The notes below the pieces were generated by a model. The model made no database searches. It worked only from the letters and a program-made list of their open reading frames with translations, and was not told the origin of the DNA. The translations under genes were made by a program, and so were the position numbers. A stretch of DNA of 64,000 nt from Metabacillus schmidteae (GTDB lineage: Bacteria > Bacillota > Bacilli > Bacillales > Bacillaceae): assembly GCF_903166545.1 (NCBI RefSeq), contig NZ_CAESCH010000002.1:1-64000 (forward strand), written 5' to 3'. Shown here piece after piece: positions 7,488-15,812 of the stretch. Position 1 is the stretch's first letter. The number at the start of each line of letters is the position of its first letter.

Positions 7488-7570
7488 CCTGGCAGCTTGG
7501 CGACCGTGCAATGTAAAATATTGTATAGGCCCATAGCTTTGCGTCCCTGCCTTTCGACAAGTTTGCCCTT
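7488..7570 (-). ncRNA. Cyclic di-GMP-I riboswitch (GEMM)
   Basis: On the minus strand the sequence runs GGGCAAAC, a P2 hairpin with a GAAA loop (CTTGTC-GAAA-GGCAGG), the invariant GGGACGCAAAGC, GGGCCTA, a second hairpin, and GGTCGCCAAGCTGCC. These are the ordered landmarks of the GEMM-I class, including the tetraloop and the ACGCAAAGC core. It ends about 40 bases before the start codon of the secreted hydrolase-like gene. A GGCTC-CTTTTT-GAGCC hairpin follows, which could be part of the expression platform, though there is no long U run after it. Confidence 0.88.
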
Positions 7571-7644
7571 ATCAGATTTTTCTTTATTATAAAGACAAGC
7601 TAGGAAAAAAGAAATAAAAATATTTTTTCCTAAAAACTAACAAT

Positions 7645-7697
7645 GGAGAAAACAATCGTTCTCCTTTATAATCAATAATAGGGAATTCTGTCGAAAA
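7645..7697 (+). promoter_or_regulatory. Hairpin and possible sigma-D promoter before flhO
   Basis: GGAGAA (7645-7650) pairs with TTCTCC (7659-7664), forming a small hairpin. Further on, TCAA (7672-7675) and GTCGAAAA (7690-7697) spaced by 14 bases loosely resemble the motility sigma-D promoter (TAAA-N15-GCCGATAT). The promoter match is weak. Confidence 0.35.
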
Positions 7698-7743
7698 AGA
7701 ATTCAGTTGTTCGGACAAAAACACGGTTAAGGTGGGTTTACTC

Positions 7744-8586
7744 ATGCTAAGAGGTTTATATACAGCAACTGCAGGGATGTTGGCACAGCAGCGCCGAACA
7801 GAAATGCTATCAAATAATATGGCAAATGCAAATACAGCGGGGTATAAAGCGGATCAATCGACAATCCGGGCTTTTCCGGAAATGCTCTTGCAGCGTATGG
7901 AAAATAAAACTGTTCCAACTGGTAATGGAATGAATGTAGCAGGCATGCAAACAATTGGTTCGATTAATTCTGGAGTTTATTTACAGGAAATTAAAAGTAG
8001 AGATATCCAAGGTGAGCTAAAGGAAACAGGCCTGGTAACTGATGTTGCCTTAGTTGAAGAAACTGTTCCTCTACATCCGGAAACAAATGTAAAAGGTTCA
8101 TTATTCTTTGCTGTTCAAAACGGAGCTGGTGAGGAACGCTACACACGCAACGGACATTTTACATTAGACGAAAATGGTCTTTTACTTTCAGATGGAAATC
8201 CTGTGCTTTCAACAGCAGGACAACCAATCTCTATCCAAGCCAGTGAATTCAGCGTTACAACTGCCGGCGATGTTTTGGTAGATGGAGAACCAGAACCTAT
8301 CGCACAAATTGATGTCCGTTTTGCTGAAGATGTACGTAATCTAGTCAAAGAAGGAAATGGAATATTCCGTACTTCAGACGGCCAAGCCCTTCCAACAGCA
8401 ATCAACAATGGTGACATCCAATACAATTTAAAACAAAACTATCTGGAAACTTCCACTGTAGATGTAGGAAGAACATATACGGATATCATGACAGCCTACC
8501 GTTCATTTGAAGCAAATCAAAAGGTGCTGCAAGCATATGATAAAAGCATGGAAAAGGCCGCAAATGAAATTGGCCGCTTATCATAA
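7744..8586 (+). CDS. flhO: Flagellar hook-basal body protein FlhO (FlgG-like)
   Basis: This 280-residue protein belongs to the FlgF/FlgG distal-rod group. The N-terminus carries the basal-body rod motif (LRGLYTATAGMLAQQRR, then MLSNNMANANTAGYK), and the C-terminus has the family's second signature (SFEANQKVLQAYD). It forms part of the flagellar rod/hook base outside the membrane. ATG at 7744 is selected because TAAGGTGGG (7728-7736) is well spaced; the frame opens at 7732. It pairs with the next gene, and the two follow mbl as in B. subtilis, although here a riboswitch-controlled gene is inserted between mbl and flhO. Confidence 0.93.
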   Translation: MLRGLYTATAGMLAQQRRTEMLSNNMANANTAGYKADQSTIRAFPEMLLQRMENKTVPTGNGMNVAGMQTIGSINSGVYLQEIKSRDIQGELKETGLVTDVALVEETVPLHPETNVKGSLFFAVQNGAGEERYTRNGHFTLDENGLLLSDGNPVLSTAGQPISIQASEFSVTTAGDVLVDGEPEPIAQIDVRFAEDVRNLVKEGNGIFRTSDGQALPTAINNGDIQYNLKQNYLETSTVDVGRTYTDIMTAYRSFEANQKVLQAYDKSMEKAANEIGRLS

Positions 8587-8602
8587 TAGGGGGAAATAAT
8601 AA

Positions 8603-9442
8603 ATGTTACGCTCAATGATTACAGCGACTAATACAATGGGCCAGATCCAAAAACAGCTTGATCAAATTGGCCACAACCTGGCAAATGTTGATACTCAAAG
8701 CTATAAAAGAACGGAAACAACATTCTCCGAATTAGTTCGTCAGCAATTTACTAATCAAGGCAATGCATTAGAAGAAAGAGAAGAAGAACGTTTTGGAACA
8801 GAACTTGGGATTCGACAAGGAACAGGCGCAAGACTAAATAAAAGCGTTGTGTTTACACAAGGCAGCATCAAGCAAACTGGCAGATCACTTGATATTGCTT
8901 TTACTTCACCAGATCAGTTTTTACAAATTGATGTAAATGGGCAAATTAATTATACTCGAGATGGTGCTCTATATTTATCGCCAGCAACGGACGGAAGTAA
9001 CCAGCTCTTACTCTCAACAGCATCGGGTAACCTGGTCCTGGATGAAAATCAAAACCCAATTCGGTTCAATGATACATTTAAAGAGCTTATGATTTCAAAA
9101 GATGGAACAATTAGAGCCATACCGAGAAATGAAACAGAACAACCACAAGAGTTCCAACTAGGTGTTATTCAAGTAGATCGTCCGCAAATGCTGAGTCAGT
9201 TAGGGAATAATCTTTACGGATTAAAAGATCTGGGTGACATGCAAATCGAAGACGTATTAACCTACTTAGAAGGTGCAGACCGCGGGGCTGTCACAATGCA
9301 GCAGGGTGCACTTGAAATGTCCAATGTTGATTTAACAAAGGAAATGACCGATTTAATGATCTCACAGCGCTCATACCAAATGAACGCAAAGTCCATTACA
9401 CTTGGCGACCAAATGCTGGGATTAATTAACGGCGTAAGATAG
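8603..9442 (+). CDS. flhP: Flagellar hook-basal body protein FlhP (FlgG-like)
   Basis: This 279-residue paralogue of the preceding gene has the N-terminal rod motif (MLRSMITATNTMGQIQKQ, HNLANVDTQSYKR) and the C-terminal signature (ISQRSYQMNAKSITLGDQ). It is a rod/hook-base structural component exported by the flagellar type III system. It starts 16 bases after flhO with an AGGGGG ribosome binding site, so the two are co-transcribed. It is slightly longer than B. subtilis FlhP (about 269) as I remember it; nothing looks truncated. Confidence 0.93.
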   Translation: MLRSMITATNTMGQIQKQLDQIGHNLANVDTQSYKRTETTFSELVRQQFTNQGNALEEREEERFGTELGIRQGTGARLNKSVVFTQGSIKQTGRSLDIAFTSPDQFLQIDVNGQINYTRDGALYLSPATDGSNQLLLSTASGNLVLDENQNPIRFNDTFKELMISKDGTIRAIPRNETEQPQEFQLGVIQVDRPQMLSQLGNNLYGLKDLGDMQIEDVLTYLEGADRGAVTMQQGALEMSNVDLTKEMTDLMISQRSYQMNAKSITLGDQMLGLINGVR

Positions 9443-9454
9443 GAGTTTAGTCTA

Positions 9455-9739
9455 TTGGTAGCAAAAGAAACGACAAAAGCGGTCAGTCGAGAAGAAGTTA
9501 AAAAGATAAACGCAAAGAAAAATCAAGAAGAAAAACAAGACCAACAAACCGAAAAAGTAAAATTACGCATTCGCCTCATTCCCATTTGGTTACGTGTCGT
9601 ACTTGTTCTCTTAGCTATGGTCATCAGCTTAATCGTTGGACTTATGATCGGCTATGGAGTCATCGGCAATGGAAATCCAGAGGAGGCACTTGATAAATCA
9701 ACATGGCAACATATCATCGACTTAGTTGAAAAAGAATAA
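9455..9739 (+). CDS. Small membrane protein, EpuA family (annotated 'RNA polymerase subunit beta')
   Basis: This 94-residue protein has a highly charged N-terminal half (Lys/Glu/Gln-rich, about 1-45), one transmembrane helix (about 48-68) and a short outer tail. It matches the pattern of the EpuA family, often annotated DNA-directed RNA polymerase subunit beta in Bacillus although it lacks any polymerase motif; that label should not be taken as function. TTG at 9455 follows AGGAG directly after the flhP stop, so it belongs to the same operon. Its role is unknown. Confidence 0.75.
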   Translation: MVAKETTKAVSREEVKKINAKKNQEEKQDQQTEKVKLRIRLIPIWLRVVLVLLAMVISLIVGLMIGYGVIGNGNPEEALDKSTWQHIIDLVEKE

Positions 9740-9834
9740 TGTTCCATATATACTTTGCTAAAGGAAGGTGAAAGCCTTCCTTTTGTCGTACATAATAAAG
9801 AAGCGAGAAAAAAGCATAAAGGAGATTCATACAT

Positions 9835-10275
9835 ATGTTAGATATTAACGAAATCAAAGATATTATCCCACACCGATACCCATTTTTACTCGTTGACCGC
9901 ATTTTAGAAGTACAAGAAGGAGTCAAAGCGATTGGCATTAAAAATGTCTCAGCCAACGAAGAATTTTTTAATGGTCATTTCCCTGACTACCCGGTTATGC
10001 CAGGGGTATTAATCGTTGAAGCACTAGCACAAGTTGGAGCAGTTGCCATTCTGAAAAAAGAAGAAAACCGCGGAAGATTAGCATTCTTTGCCGGAATCGA
10101 TAACTGCCGCTTCAAAAGACAAGTAAAACCAGGTGACCAATTACGCCTGGAAGTAGAAATCATCCGCCTAAGAGGCTCCCTTGGAAAAGGAAAAGCGATC
10201 GCAACAGTTGATGGAGAAGTAGCATGTGAAACAGAAATCATGTTTGCGTTAGGTGAGAAAAAAGAAGCTGAATAA
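9835..10275 (+). CDS. fabZ: 3-hydroxyacyl-[ACP] dehydratase FabZ
   Basis: The protein has 146 residues with a single hot-dog fold. It dehydrates 3-hydroxyacyl-ACP to trans-2-enoyl-ACP in fatty acid elongation. The family hallmarks are present: [12 protein letters not shown] (11-22), the catalytic His48 in [12 protein letters not shown] and Glu62 in IVEALAQ. The ATG follows AAGGAGAT. fabZ follows the flhO-flhP genes, matching the B. subtilis neighbourhood. A terminator closes the unit 15 bases after the stop. Confidence 0.96.
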   Translation: MLDINEIKDIIPHRYPFLLVDRILEVQEGVKAIGIKNVSANEEFFNGHFPDYPVMPGVLIVEALAQVGAVAILKKEENRGRLAFFAGIDNCRFKRQVKPGDQLRLEVEIIRLRGSLGKGKAIATVDGEVACETEIMFALGEKKEAE

Positions 10276-10290
10276 GAAATTTTTAAGATT

Positions 10291-10319
10291 GCCCTTCATG
10301 TATCATGGAGGGTTTTTTT
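10291..10319 (+). terminator. Terminator after fabZ
   Basis: CCCTTCATG (10292-10300) pairs with CATGGAGGG (10304-10312), with one T-G pair, followed by seven T. Confidence 0.9.
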
Positions 10320-10378
10320 GGTTTTTGGGGGGATAATAAGTTAAGGAAATTAGTATCCTGTGAAAGGCAAACAAGTGC

Positions 10379-10787
10379 GATATGAAATGAAAGACAAAAC
10401 TAATCGGGAGTCTTTCACCCCCGATATGAAGGACAAAACAAAGCAAGAACTCAGAAGAAAAGTCTTTCATCCCCGATATGAAGAACAAAACAAAGTGAGA
10501 ACTCAGAAGAAAAGTCTTTCATCCCCGATATGAAGGACAAACCAAAGCGAGAAATCAGAAGAAAAGTCCTTCATCCCCGATATGAAGGACAAAACAAAGC
10601 AAGAAATGAGAAGAAAAGTCTTTCATCCCCGATATGAAGAACAAAACAAAATGGAAAATCAGAAGAAAAGTCCTTCATCCCCAATATGAAGAACAAAACA
10701 AAGTGAGAAATGAGAAGAAAAGTCTTTCATCCCCGATATGAAAGACAAACCAAAGCGGGAAACCAGAAGAAAAGTCTTTCATCCCCC
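10379..10787. repeat. 52-bp tandem repeat array, each unit a hairpin
   Basis: The landmark GATATGAA recurs at 10379, 10423, 10475, 10527, 10579, 10631, 10683 (AATATGAA) and 10735: 44 bases apart at first, then exactly 52. Each unit holds GTCTTTCAT or GTCCTTCAT, a CCCCGAT loop and ATGAAGGAC or a variant, which form a nine-pair stem. There are seven full hairpins and half-units at both ends. The stretch 10320-11033 holds no gene. Confidence 0.92.
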
Positions 10788-11033
10788 AAAAATATTCTCC
10801 ACAACACATATTTCCTATTAAAACACCTTCATTAACTTAAATAAACACAAATAACCCCCTAGGACATTCGTCTCGTTTTCCCTTAAAAAGGTTTCATCAT
10901 TAATGATCTTGTCTATATAATGCATATCGGCCGAAACACTTTAAAATTAAGAATGAAATTATTTTGAGTCGGGAAACATAAAGAAAGACCGGGTTTTAAA
11001 ATAAATAAAAGGTCAAGTTGAAAGGGGTAATAA

Positions 11034-11363
11034 ATGATGAGAAAAAATTGGTTATTAACATTATCAGGTTCTCTTCTTGCAGCAATGCTTGTAACAGGAT
11101 GTGCAGCAAACGATGATCAAGATCCGGCACCTCCAGAAGATACAAATGAAAATGATACAGTAGAAGAGAATGTGGAAGAAGGTCTTAATGAAGGTCAAGA
11201 TGCAGTAGAAGAAGGCGTTAATGAGGGCGAAAACATGCTTGAGGAAGGCGCTGAAGAAGGCCAAAACATGTTAGAAGAGGGTACTGAAGAAGGCGAAAAT
11301 ATGCTTGAAGATGGTAACAATGAAGGCACGAATGAAGGCGAAAACAAAAACGAAAACAAATAA
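11034..11363 (+). CDS. Acidic lipoprotein with 11-residue repeats
   Basis: This 109-residue protein has a lipoprotein signal peptide (basic start, hydrophobic core, lipobox LVTGC with Cys about 23), then a short linker and four to five tandem 11-residue repeats of the form (L/V)EEG-x-(E/N)EG(E/Q)(N/D)(M/A), and an Asn/Glu/Lys tail. The repeated part is strongly acidic and would be anchored outside the membrane. The first of two adjacent ATGs is listed, preceded by AAAGGGG. A TATAAT at 10916-10921 may be the -10 box. Eleven-residue amphipathic repeats recall LEA-type proteins, but no family was recognised. Confidence 0.75.
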   Translation: MMRKNWLLTLSGSLLAAMLVTGCAANDDQDPAPPEDTNENDTVEENVEEGLNEGQDAVEEGVNEGENMLEEGAEEGQNMLEEGTEEGENMLEDGNNEGTNEGENKNENK

Positions 11364-11377
11364 TTTAACAAAAGTAG

Positions 11378-11405
11378 AGACTAACTCAAAGGGTTAGTCT
11401 TTTTA
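11378..11405 (+). terminator. Terminator after repeat lipoprotein
   Basis: AGACTAAC (11378-11385) pairs with GTTAGTCT (11393-11400), followed by TTTTTA. Confidence 0.85.
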
Positions 11406-11446
11406 TTATGAAAATACACTAAAAAAGGCTCCACAATCGTGCAGCC

Positions 11447-11878
11447 TTACAACTTTGTAGAATGTTCACGTTGTTGAATGGATTCCTTAAAAGCTTCCTT
11501 TAAGGCATTGCCGGACAATCCTTGATCTAATAATGACTCCAACAGTTCATCAGGACGATATTGTGATCTTGATGTTAGTAATCGACCATCAAAAAGAATG
11601 GAGATGGATTCGTCTAACACAGTGATCGTATTCACACTCGCAGAGATTCGTGCAGGTGCATTGCTCAATTTCGAAATGGTTACAAACATTTTTAATGTAC
11701 GATTAGCTTCTTTTTGTTCCTCGAAGTAAGGCAAGAAGTCTTTTGAGATCAATGATTCTAGTAACCACGAATTTTCGCCATCTTCCTTGTTAATGACAAG
11801 ACCGTCAAGTAAAGGAATGTTTTTGGCTTCAGCTGATTGTTCATCAATTTTTAAGCAGACAAGCTTGAACGTTTTCAT
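11447..11878 (-). CDS. ywpF: YwpF-like protein
   Basis: This 143-residue soluble protein matches the YwpF-like family as I remember it: MKTFKL at the N-terminus and an IPLLDGLVINKEDGENSWLLE segment in the first third, then a beta-rich body and a helical, charged tail. Function is unknown in B. subtilis. The start at 11878 is preferred to 11887 because GGGG lies nine bases before it, whereas it directly abuts the upstream ATG. No signal peptide or membrane segment is seen. It is convergent with the repeat lipoprotein gene and separate from the XRE regulator upstream. Confidence 0.75.
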   Translation of the reverse strand: MKTFKLVCLKIDEQSAEAKNIPLLDGLVINKEDGENSWLLESLISKDFLPYFEEQKEANRTLKMFVTISKLSNAPARISASVNTITVLDESISILFDGRLLTSRSQYRPDELLESLLDQGLSGNALKEAFKESIQQREHSTKL

Positions 11879-11954
11879 CAATATCATCCCCGCTAGCTTA
11901 TTTTGGACTATTTATAGTATACCACAAGGTCTCTTACAACCTAAAAACATGGAA

Positions 11955-12365
11955 TTACTCGGAAATCTTTGATGAATTTTCAATGACGCGAATAATTGTA
12001 TCTTCAATAAACTTACGGTGCTTTGTTTTTACATCTAAAAGCTGATGTAAGCCTTGTACCATTTTGGGATTTTTGATTAAATAATCAGCAACTTGAGAGA
12101 CAGAGCCGTCAGCTTCATACTTTCCGTAAACCTCAAATAAATAGTCATTTGTTTGTTGATCACGTCCAATCAAGTGATCGATGCTTACGTGAAAAGCATT
12201 ACTTAATGATAATAAATAGGACAGATCTGGAGTCTGCTCACCGGTTTCAAGTCTAGTGATAACAGGCCTGGAAACATTGATTTTTTCCGCTAATTGCTCC
12301 TGTGACCACCCATTTAGCTCTCGATAAAATTTCAGATTCATTTGGAATACATCTAACTCTCTCAT
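11955..12365 (-). CDS. XRE-family transcriptional regulator
   Basis: This 136-residue protein has an N-terminal helix-turn-helix of the Cro/C1 type (about 11-64: LKFYRELNGWSQEQLAEKI, NVSRPVITRLETGEQTPDL, LLSLSNAFHVSIDHLIGRD). The C-terminal half is helical with no recognised ligand domain. It probably represses or activates a nearby or distant promoter as a dimer; the target is unknown. ATG at 12365 is taken as start, with GGAGAAGGGAA upstream. The gene is divergent from the hypothetical gene at 12661, so a shared control region of about 300 bp is possible. Confidence 0.85.
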   Translation of the reverse strand: MRELDVFQMNLKFYRELNGWSQEQLAEKINVSRPVITRLETGEQTPDLSYLLSLSNAFHVSIDHLIGRDQQTNDYLFEVYGKYEADGSVSQVADYLIKNPKMVQGLHQLLDVKTKHRKFIEDTIIRVIENSSKISE

Positions 12366-12660
12366 TGAACAAACAATTCCCTTCTCCAAGCCTACTGTTA
12401 TCGTAAAATAGAAAAGCAAGGTGTAATGTGCAAATCTATAACATTATACAAAATGTTCATATTGTGGACAAAAATGGATATTTAGACCTATTTTAAGCAA
12501 ATTGGAAAAATATGAAGAAAGATGGAGACAAACAGCAGTTTTTCCGCGAATTTCGTCATTTTTTACAAAATATCGTAGTTACTAAAATTTATCAATAATC
12601 TAAGATGGAATATAATTACAGTGGACTTACAGATAAAAACAAGAGAAAAGAGGGTAAAAA

Positions 12661-13077
12661 ATGAACAAGTATAAGCTGAAGTCAATCTATTTAAAGCAAA
12701 ATGCAAATTATCCACTACAAGTAAAAGAAAGCTCAACACAAGATTTAGTCATCCTAAGGATAGGTGATCAACAACTAGGTATAAATAACTACCATCATTT
12801 TCGAGTACCAATTCATGCAACTGTCGATATACGGTATGAAGCCATTGACCAAAAAAGCATACTCAGATTAATCTTTCAGCTAGATCAGCGAAACCTTTCC
12901 ATTCAGTATTTTACATGGAAGGAGGATGAACAGCTATACATAGACACACCTCTTGATGACAACATCACCCAATCCCAGGCCTTTCAACATATTCTTCAAA
13001 GTGTAAGCTTCACAGGAGAAAATCATATTTCATATCTTGTAAACTCCCTACAACGATTATCTGATCAGCTGTTTTAA
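12661..13077 (+). CDS. Hypothetical protein, 138 aa
   Basis: No family was recognised. The protein is soluble, predicted alternating beta/alpha, with no Cys, no signal peptide and a helical C-terminus. It has a good AGAGGGT ribosome binding site and a TATAAT at 12611-12616 that could be its -10 box. By position it could correspond to the ywpG region of B. subtilis, but this was not verified. Codon use is like that of its neighbours, so it looks native. Confidence 0.65.
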   Translation: MNKYKLKSIYLKQNANYPLQVKESSTQDLVILRIGDQQLGINNYHHFRVPIHATVDIRYEAIDQKSILRLIFQLDQRNLSIQYFTWKEDEQLYIDTPLDDNITQSQAFQHILQSVSFTGENHISYLVNSLQRLSDQLF

Positions 13078-13489
13078 AAAAAATCTGTAAAATCAACTGA
13101 AGTTTTAAAAGAACGGTCTTACTGCTTCAAAAAACCAATTCAACTCCCCTTTTAACTAAAAGAATTAATTATATCGTACGAAGAGGCTGCTTACTATTGC
13201 GAATAGAGTATTGAGGAAGAACTAGGTTCTGAACTTGTTTTAGAGTATTTTAAGGTACTAAACAAAAAGGTATTGTGATTAATATCCAATACCTTTTTGC
13301 ATTTTTTTGCTTAATTTTATAAGGGGAATTATACGTATTTTGATAGGGTTTTTTCTTTATTGCGTCTCAAACGGAACACGTTCATAAGAGATACCCTATT
13401 TCAGTACTTGAAAATGTTGTAATATTAAGTTGTTAAAATGTTCATCAAAGGTAAGAGTTATTATAAATTTCTTAACAGGAGTTGCAGAA
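13078..13489. other. Intergenic with terminator and a possible gene remnant
   Basis: This 410-bp stretch holds a strong hairpin (listed separately). Just before it, from about 13172 to 13278, one frame reads SYEEAAYYCE, a stop, then SIEEELGSELVLEYFKVL, which looks protein-like and may be the decayed end of a small gene. No family could be named. Confidence 0.4.
13264..13305 (+). terminator. Strong terminator in the 13.2-kb gap
   Basis: AAAAAGGTATTG (13264-13275) pairs perfectly with CAATACCTTTTT (13287-13298), and a T-rich tract follows. It is symmetrical and could stop transcription in both directions. Confidence 0.85.
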
Positions 13490-14959
13490 ATGAAGATTCA
13501 TATGGTGGCAAAAGATGCACTTGAAGCACAGGGGATTCGCTGGATCATTCAATCACATTTAACAGGTGTTCAATTAACGACATGGGATGATATAAGAGGA
13601 CTAGCGAGTGCACTAAATCATAATAAGCCTGACTTAATCATATTGGATATGGATAAGTGGGAGTGGGACGATGAGATGCTAAAAGCTGCCTTACAGAATA
13701 ATAAAATCCGTTGGCTTGGAATCTCATCGGAAAGAGTTTTTCAAGTTGCCTATCGTGGACTTCGTTTACATGCTGAGGAGATTTTGTTTAGGCCGTTTTC
13801 TCCTACAGACCTAATTAAACAAATTCAGCAGTTACGCTTTCAGATTAGGAATGAGCAGCAACAAGCTCCCAATAGCACTAAGGAATACAGAGAAATAGTG
13901 GATATAGATTACCCTGATTTTTTCTTGACCGAACAAATACATTCTCAACCCGTGATCATGTCGGCTTTTGTTACTCCACATCCGCATACGCTTCCCCTTG
14001 TCTATGAGATATTGCAAGGCTATCCTTTTACGGGAAAGTATCGATTTTTTGCATTATCTGAATTCATATTAGGTATACATGAAACACAGGAAACGACCCA
14101 TTTAAAGGAGGAGTATCGAGCGTTTGTTGCGCATTGGAAAGAACAGATGGAGGAGCCGCTTGCACTTGTCATTAATACTTATTCGGAAGAAGGCCCTTTA
14201 AAAGATATTTATCAACAAACAAAGCAGTTAACTGAACAAGTGTTTTTTGAGGGATATGACATTATTTTGGCCGAAAATGAACGTTCAGGTTGGCGGGATA
14301 TGGATCCCTTCCTAACACCAATTGAGCAACGCCACTGGATAGAAATGCTTGAGAAAAAGGATACCAAAGCAATTCGCGAGTGGGTAGAGCATGAATTTTT
14401 CACCTTTAAAAAACCATATCCAAGTCCGGACATGGTTCGAATTCGACTTACTAGTGTTCTCGCTCAAATTCGCCGCTATATGAAAGCTTACAAGACACAA
14501 GAAGCAGAATGGGAAAATGCCTACCACAATGTCTTTCAGCAAATTATCCAAAAGCCTGTGATCTACGAGATCGTATCAGAGTTACTTACGTTTATTTCCC
14601 AATTGCTAGTACCAGGTCAAGATAATTTACAGGAAGGCTCCGGGACGCTGGTGGAAAAGGTTAAGGCGATGATCGAATCAAACTACTGGGATGCCCAGTG
14701 GAATTTAGCTGCATGTGCTGATGTGCTCCGCATTAATAAAAGCACTCTAAGCCGCCGCTTTTCTGTAGAATCTGGACAATCCTTTCGAGATACACTGCAT
14801 CAAGTACGAATCCGAGAAGCTAAACGTCTCCTGCAGGAAACGGATTTACCACTTGAAGAAATTTCACGATTAACTGGATATTCTCATCAAACGTATTTTA
14901 ATGCGAAATTTAAACAGCTAGTAGGACGCACACCATTAGCTTATCGGTCAGGGATATGA
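13490..14959 (+). CDS. AraC-family regulator with N-terminal receiver-like domain
   Basis: The protein has 489 residues. Residues 1 to about 110 look like a degenerate receiver fold (LIILDMD would hold the phospho-acceptor position), the middle is an unassigned helical/beta domain, and the last 100 residues form a double helix-turn-helix of the AraC/XylS type (NLAACADVLRINKSTLSRRF, then LPLEEISRLTGYSHQTYFNAKFK). The architecture recalls YesN-type response regulators, but no partner kinase gene is adjacent. ATG at 13490 follows CAGGAG; the frame opens at 13430 without support. It sits 280 bp upstream of hutP on the same strand, so control of histidine genes is possible but unproven. Confidence 0.8.
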   Translation: MKIHMVAKDALEAQGIRWIIQSHLTGVQLTTWDDIRGLASALNHNKPDLIILDMDKWEWDDEMLKAALQNNKIRWLGISSERVFQVAYRGLRLHAEEILFRPFSPTDLIKQIQQLRFQIRNEQQQAPNSTKEYREIVDIDYPDFFLTEQIHSQPVIMSAFVTPHPHTLPLVYEILQGYPFTGKYRFFALSEFILGIHETQETTHLKEEYRAFVAHWKEQMEEPLALVINTYSEEGPLKDIYQQTKQLTEQVFFEGYDIILAENERSGWRDMDPFLTPIEQRHWIEMLEKKDTKAIREWVEHEFFTFKKPYPSPDMVRIRLTSVLAQIRRYMKAYKTQEAEWENAYHNVFQQIIQKPVIYEIVSELLTFISQLLVPGQDNLQEGSGTLVEKVKAMIESNYWDAQWNLAACADVLRINKSTLSRRFSVESGQSFRDTLHQVRIREAKRLLQETDLPLEEISRLTGYSHQTYFNAKFKQLVGRTPLAYRSGI

Positions 14960-15158
14960 AAAGATGGTAGAGTAAGAACTACCTTCTCTACAATTAAAAG
15001 ATTATAAAAGTATTCTCATGTAAAAGATCCGCATCACTGTGTTTGTTTGCAAAAATGAGCAATATATTTGCCGAACTGTAACGGTTAAAAGCTGACACCA
15101 ATGCTTATTCAATTTCATATCATAGAGTATGGTGAATGAGAGAATTCTAGAAATATAG

Positions 15159-15187
15159 TTGACACCAACAAATGAAGCGCTTACAAT
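15159..15187 (+). promoter_or_regulatory. Sigma-A promoter of the hut operon
   Basis: TTGACA (15159-15164), 17-base spacer and TACAAT (15182-15187) form an almost perfect vegetative promoter, 54 bases upstream of hutP. Confidence 0.85.
15172..15185 (+). promoter_or_regulatory. Candidate cre site (CcpA) overlapping the hut promoter
   Basis: ATGAAGCGCTTACA overlaps the -10 box and has the AAGCGCTT core and the 3' half of the catabolite-responsive element consensus; the 5' half is less good. Catabolite repression of hut by CcpA is known in B. subtilis, so a cre here is expected. Confidence 0.6.
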
Positions 15188-15240
15188 AAAGCTAGTTATT
15201 AGACATTAGAGTAATTAAGTTACAGAAAGAGTTGTTTTTA

Positions 15241-15684
15241 ATGGCATTGAGTAAAGATCGTCGTATTGGTCGACACGCCATTCTTCTTTTGTTATCTGAT
15301 GATTCAACTGAACAGCTGCAAAAACTCGAGCAGTTGAATTGGAAGGGATACATAGGAAAAGTTGGATCGATGGACGCGCATAAAGTAGTAGCTGCCATTG
15401 AAACAGCAGCGAAGAAAAATGAGATCATCCAGTCGGATGTTTATCGCGAATCACATGCATTATACCATGCGATTATTGAAGCATTGCATGGGGTAACAAG
15501 AGGTCAAGTGCAATTAGGATCTGTACTAAGAACTGTAGGCTTGTCTTTTGCTGTTTTACGTGGAAACCCATATGATCATGAGCAAGAAGGAGATTGGATT
15601 GCCGTTGCCTTATATGGCACAATCGGTGCGCCTGTTAAGGGATCTGAGCATGAAACGATCGGCTTAGGAATTAATCACATATAA
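15241..15684 (+). CDS. hutP: Hut operon positive regulator HutP
   Basis: This 147-residue RNA-binding antiterminator binds the hut leader in the presence of L-histidine and Mg2+ and lets RNA polymerase pass the terminator downstream of hutP. Conserved blocks are clear: [30 protein letters not shown], the metal/histidine-binding [19 protein letters not shown] and the [18 protein letters not shown] tail ending in GLGINHI. ATG at 15241 matches the family start; the in-frame TTG at 15232 adds only three residues. The downstream UUUAGUU and terminator hairpin are its expected target. Confidence 0.97.
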   Translation: MALSKDRRIGRHAILLLLSDDSTEQLQKLEQLNWKGYIGKVGSMDAHKVVAAIETAAKKNEIIQSDVYRESHALYHAIIEALHGVTRGQVQLGSVLRTVGLSFAVLRGNPYDHEQEGDWIAVALYGTIGAPVKGSEHETIGLGINHI

Positions 15685-15699
15685 TTATGCCCATAGTAT

Positions 15700-15766
15700 T
15701 TTAGTTAATAGGGGGCTATATCGTGAAATCATTTTTTGAGTGATTTCATTGATATAGTCCCCTTTT
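15700..15766 (+). promoter_or_regulatory. HutP-controlled terminator/antiterminator
   Basis: GGGGGCTATATC (15711-15722) pairs with GATATAGTCCCC (15751-15762), extended inside by TGAAATCA/TGATTTCA, followed by TTTTCT. Directly before it UUUAGUU (15700-15706) reproduces the NAG-containing motif that HutP is known to bind. It lies between hutP and hutH as in B. subtilis. Confidence 0.88.
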
Positions 15767-15812
15767 CTATTGAGTCTTTACTACACTAAAGGATTTGAGA
15801 GGAGAAGAAAAG

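Noticed and set aside
10379..10787. Possible CRISPR array
   Set aside because: The 52-bp units are conserved through their whole length, so there are no unique spacers, and no cas genes are present.
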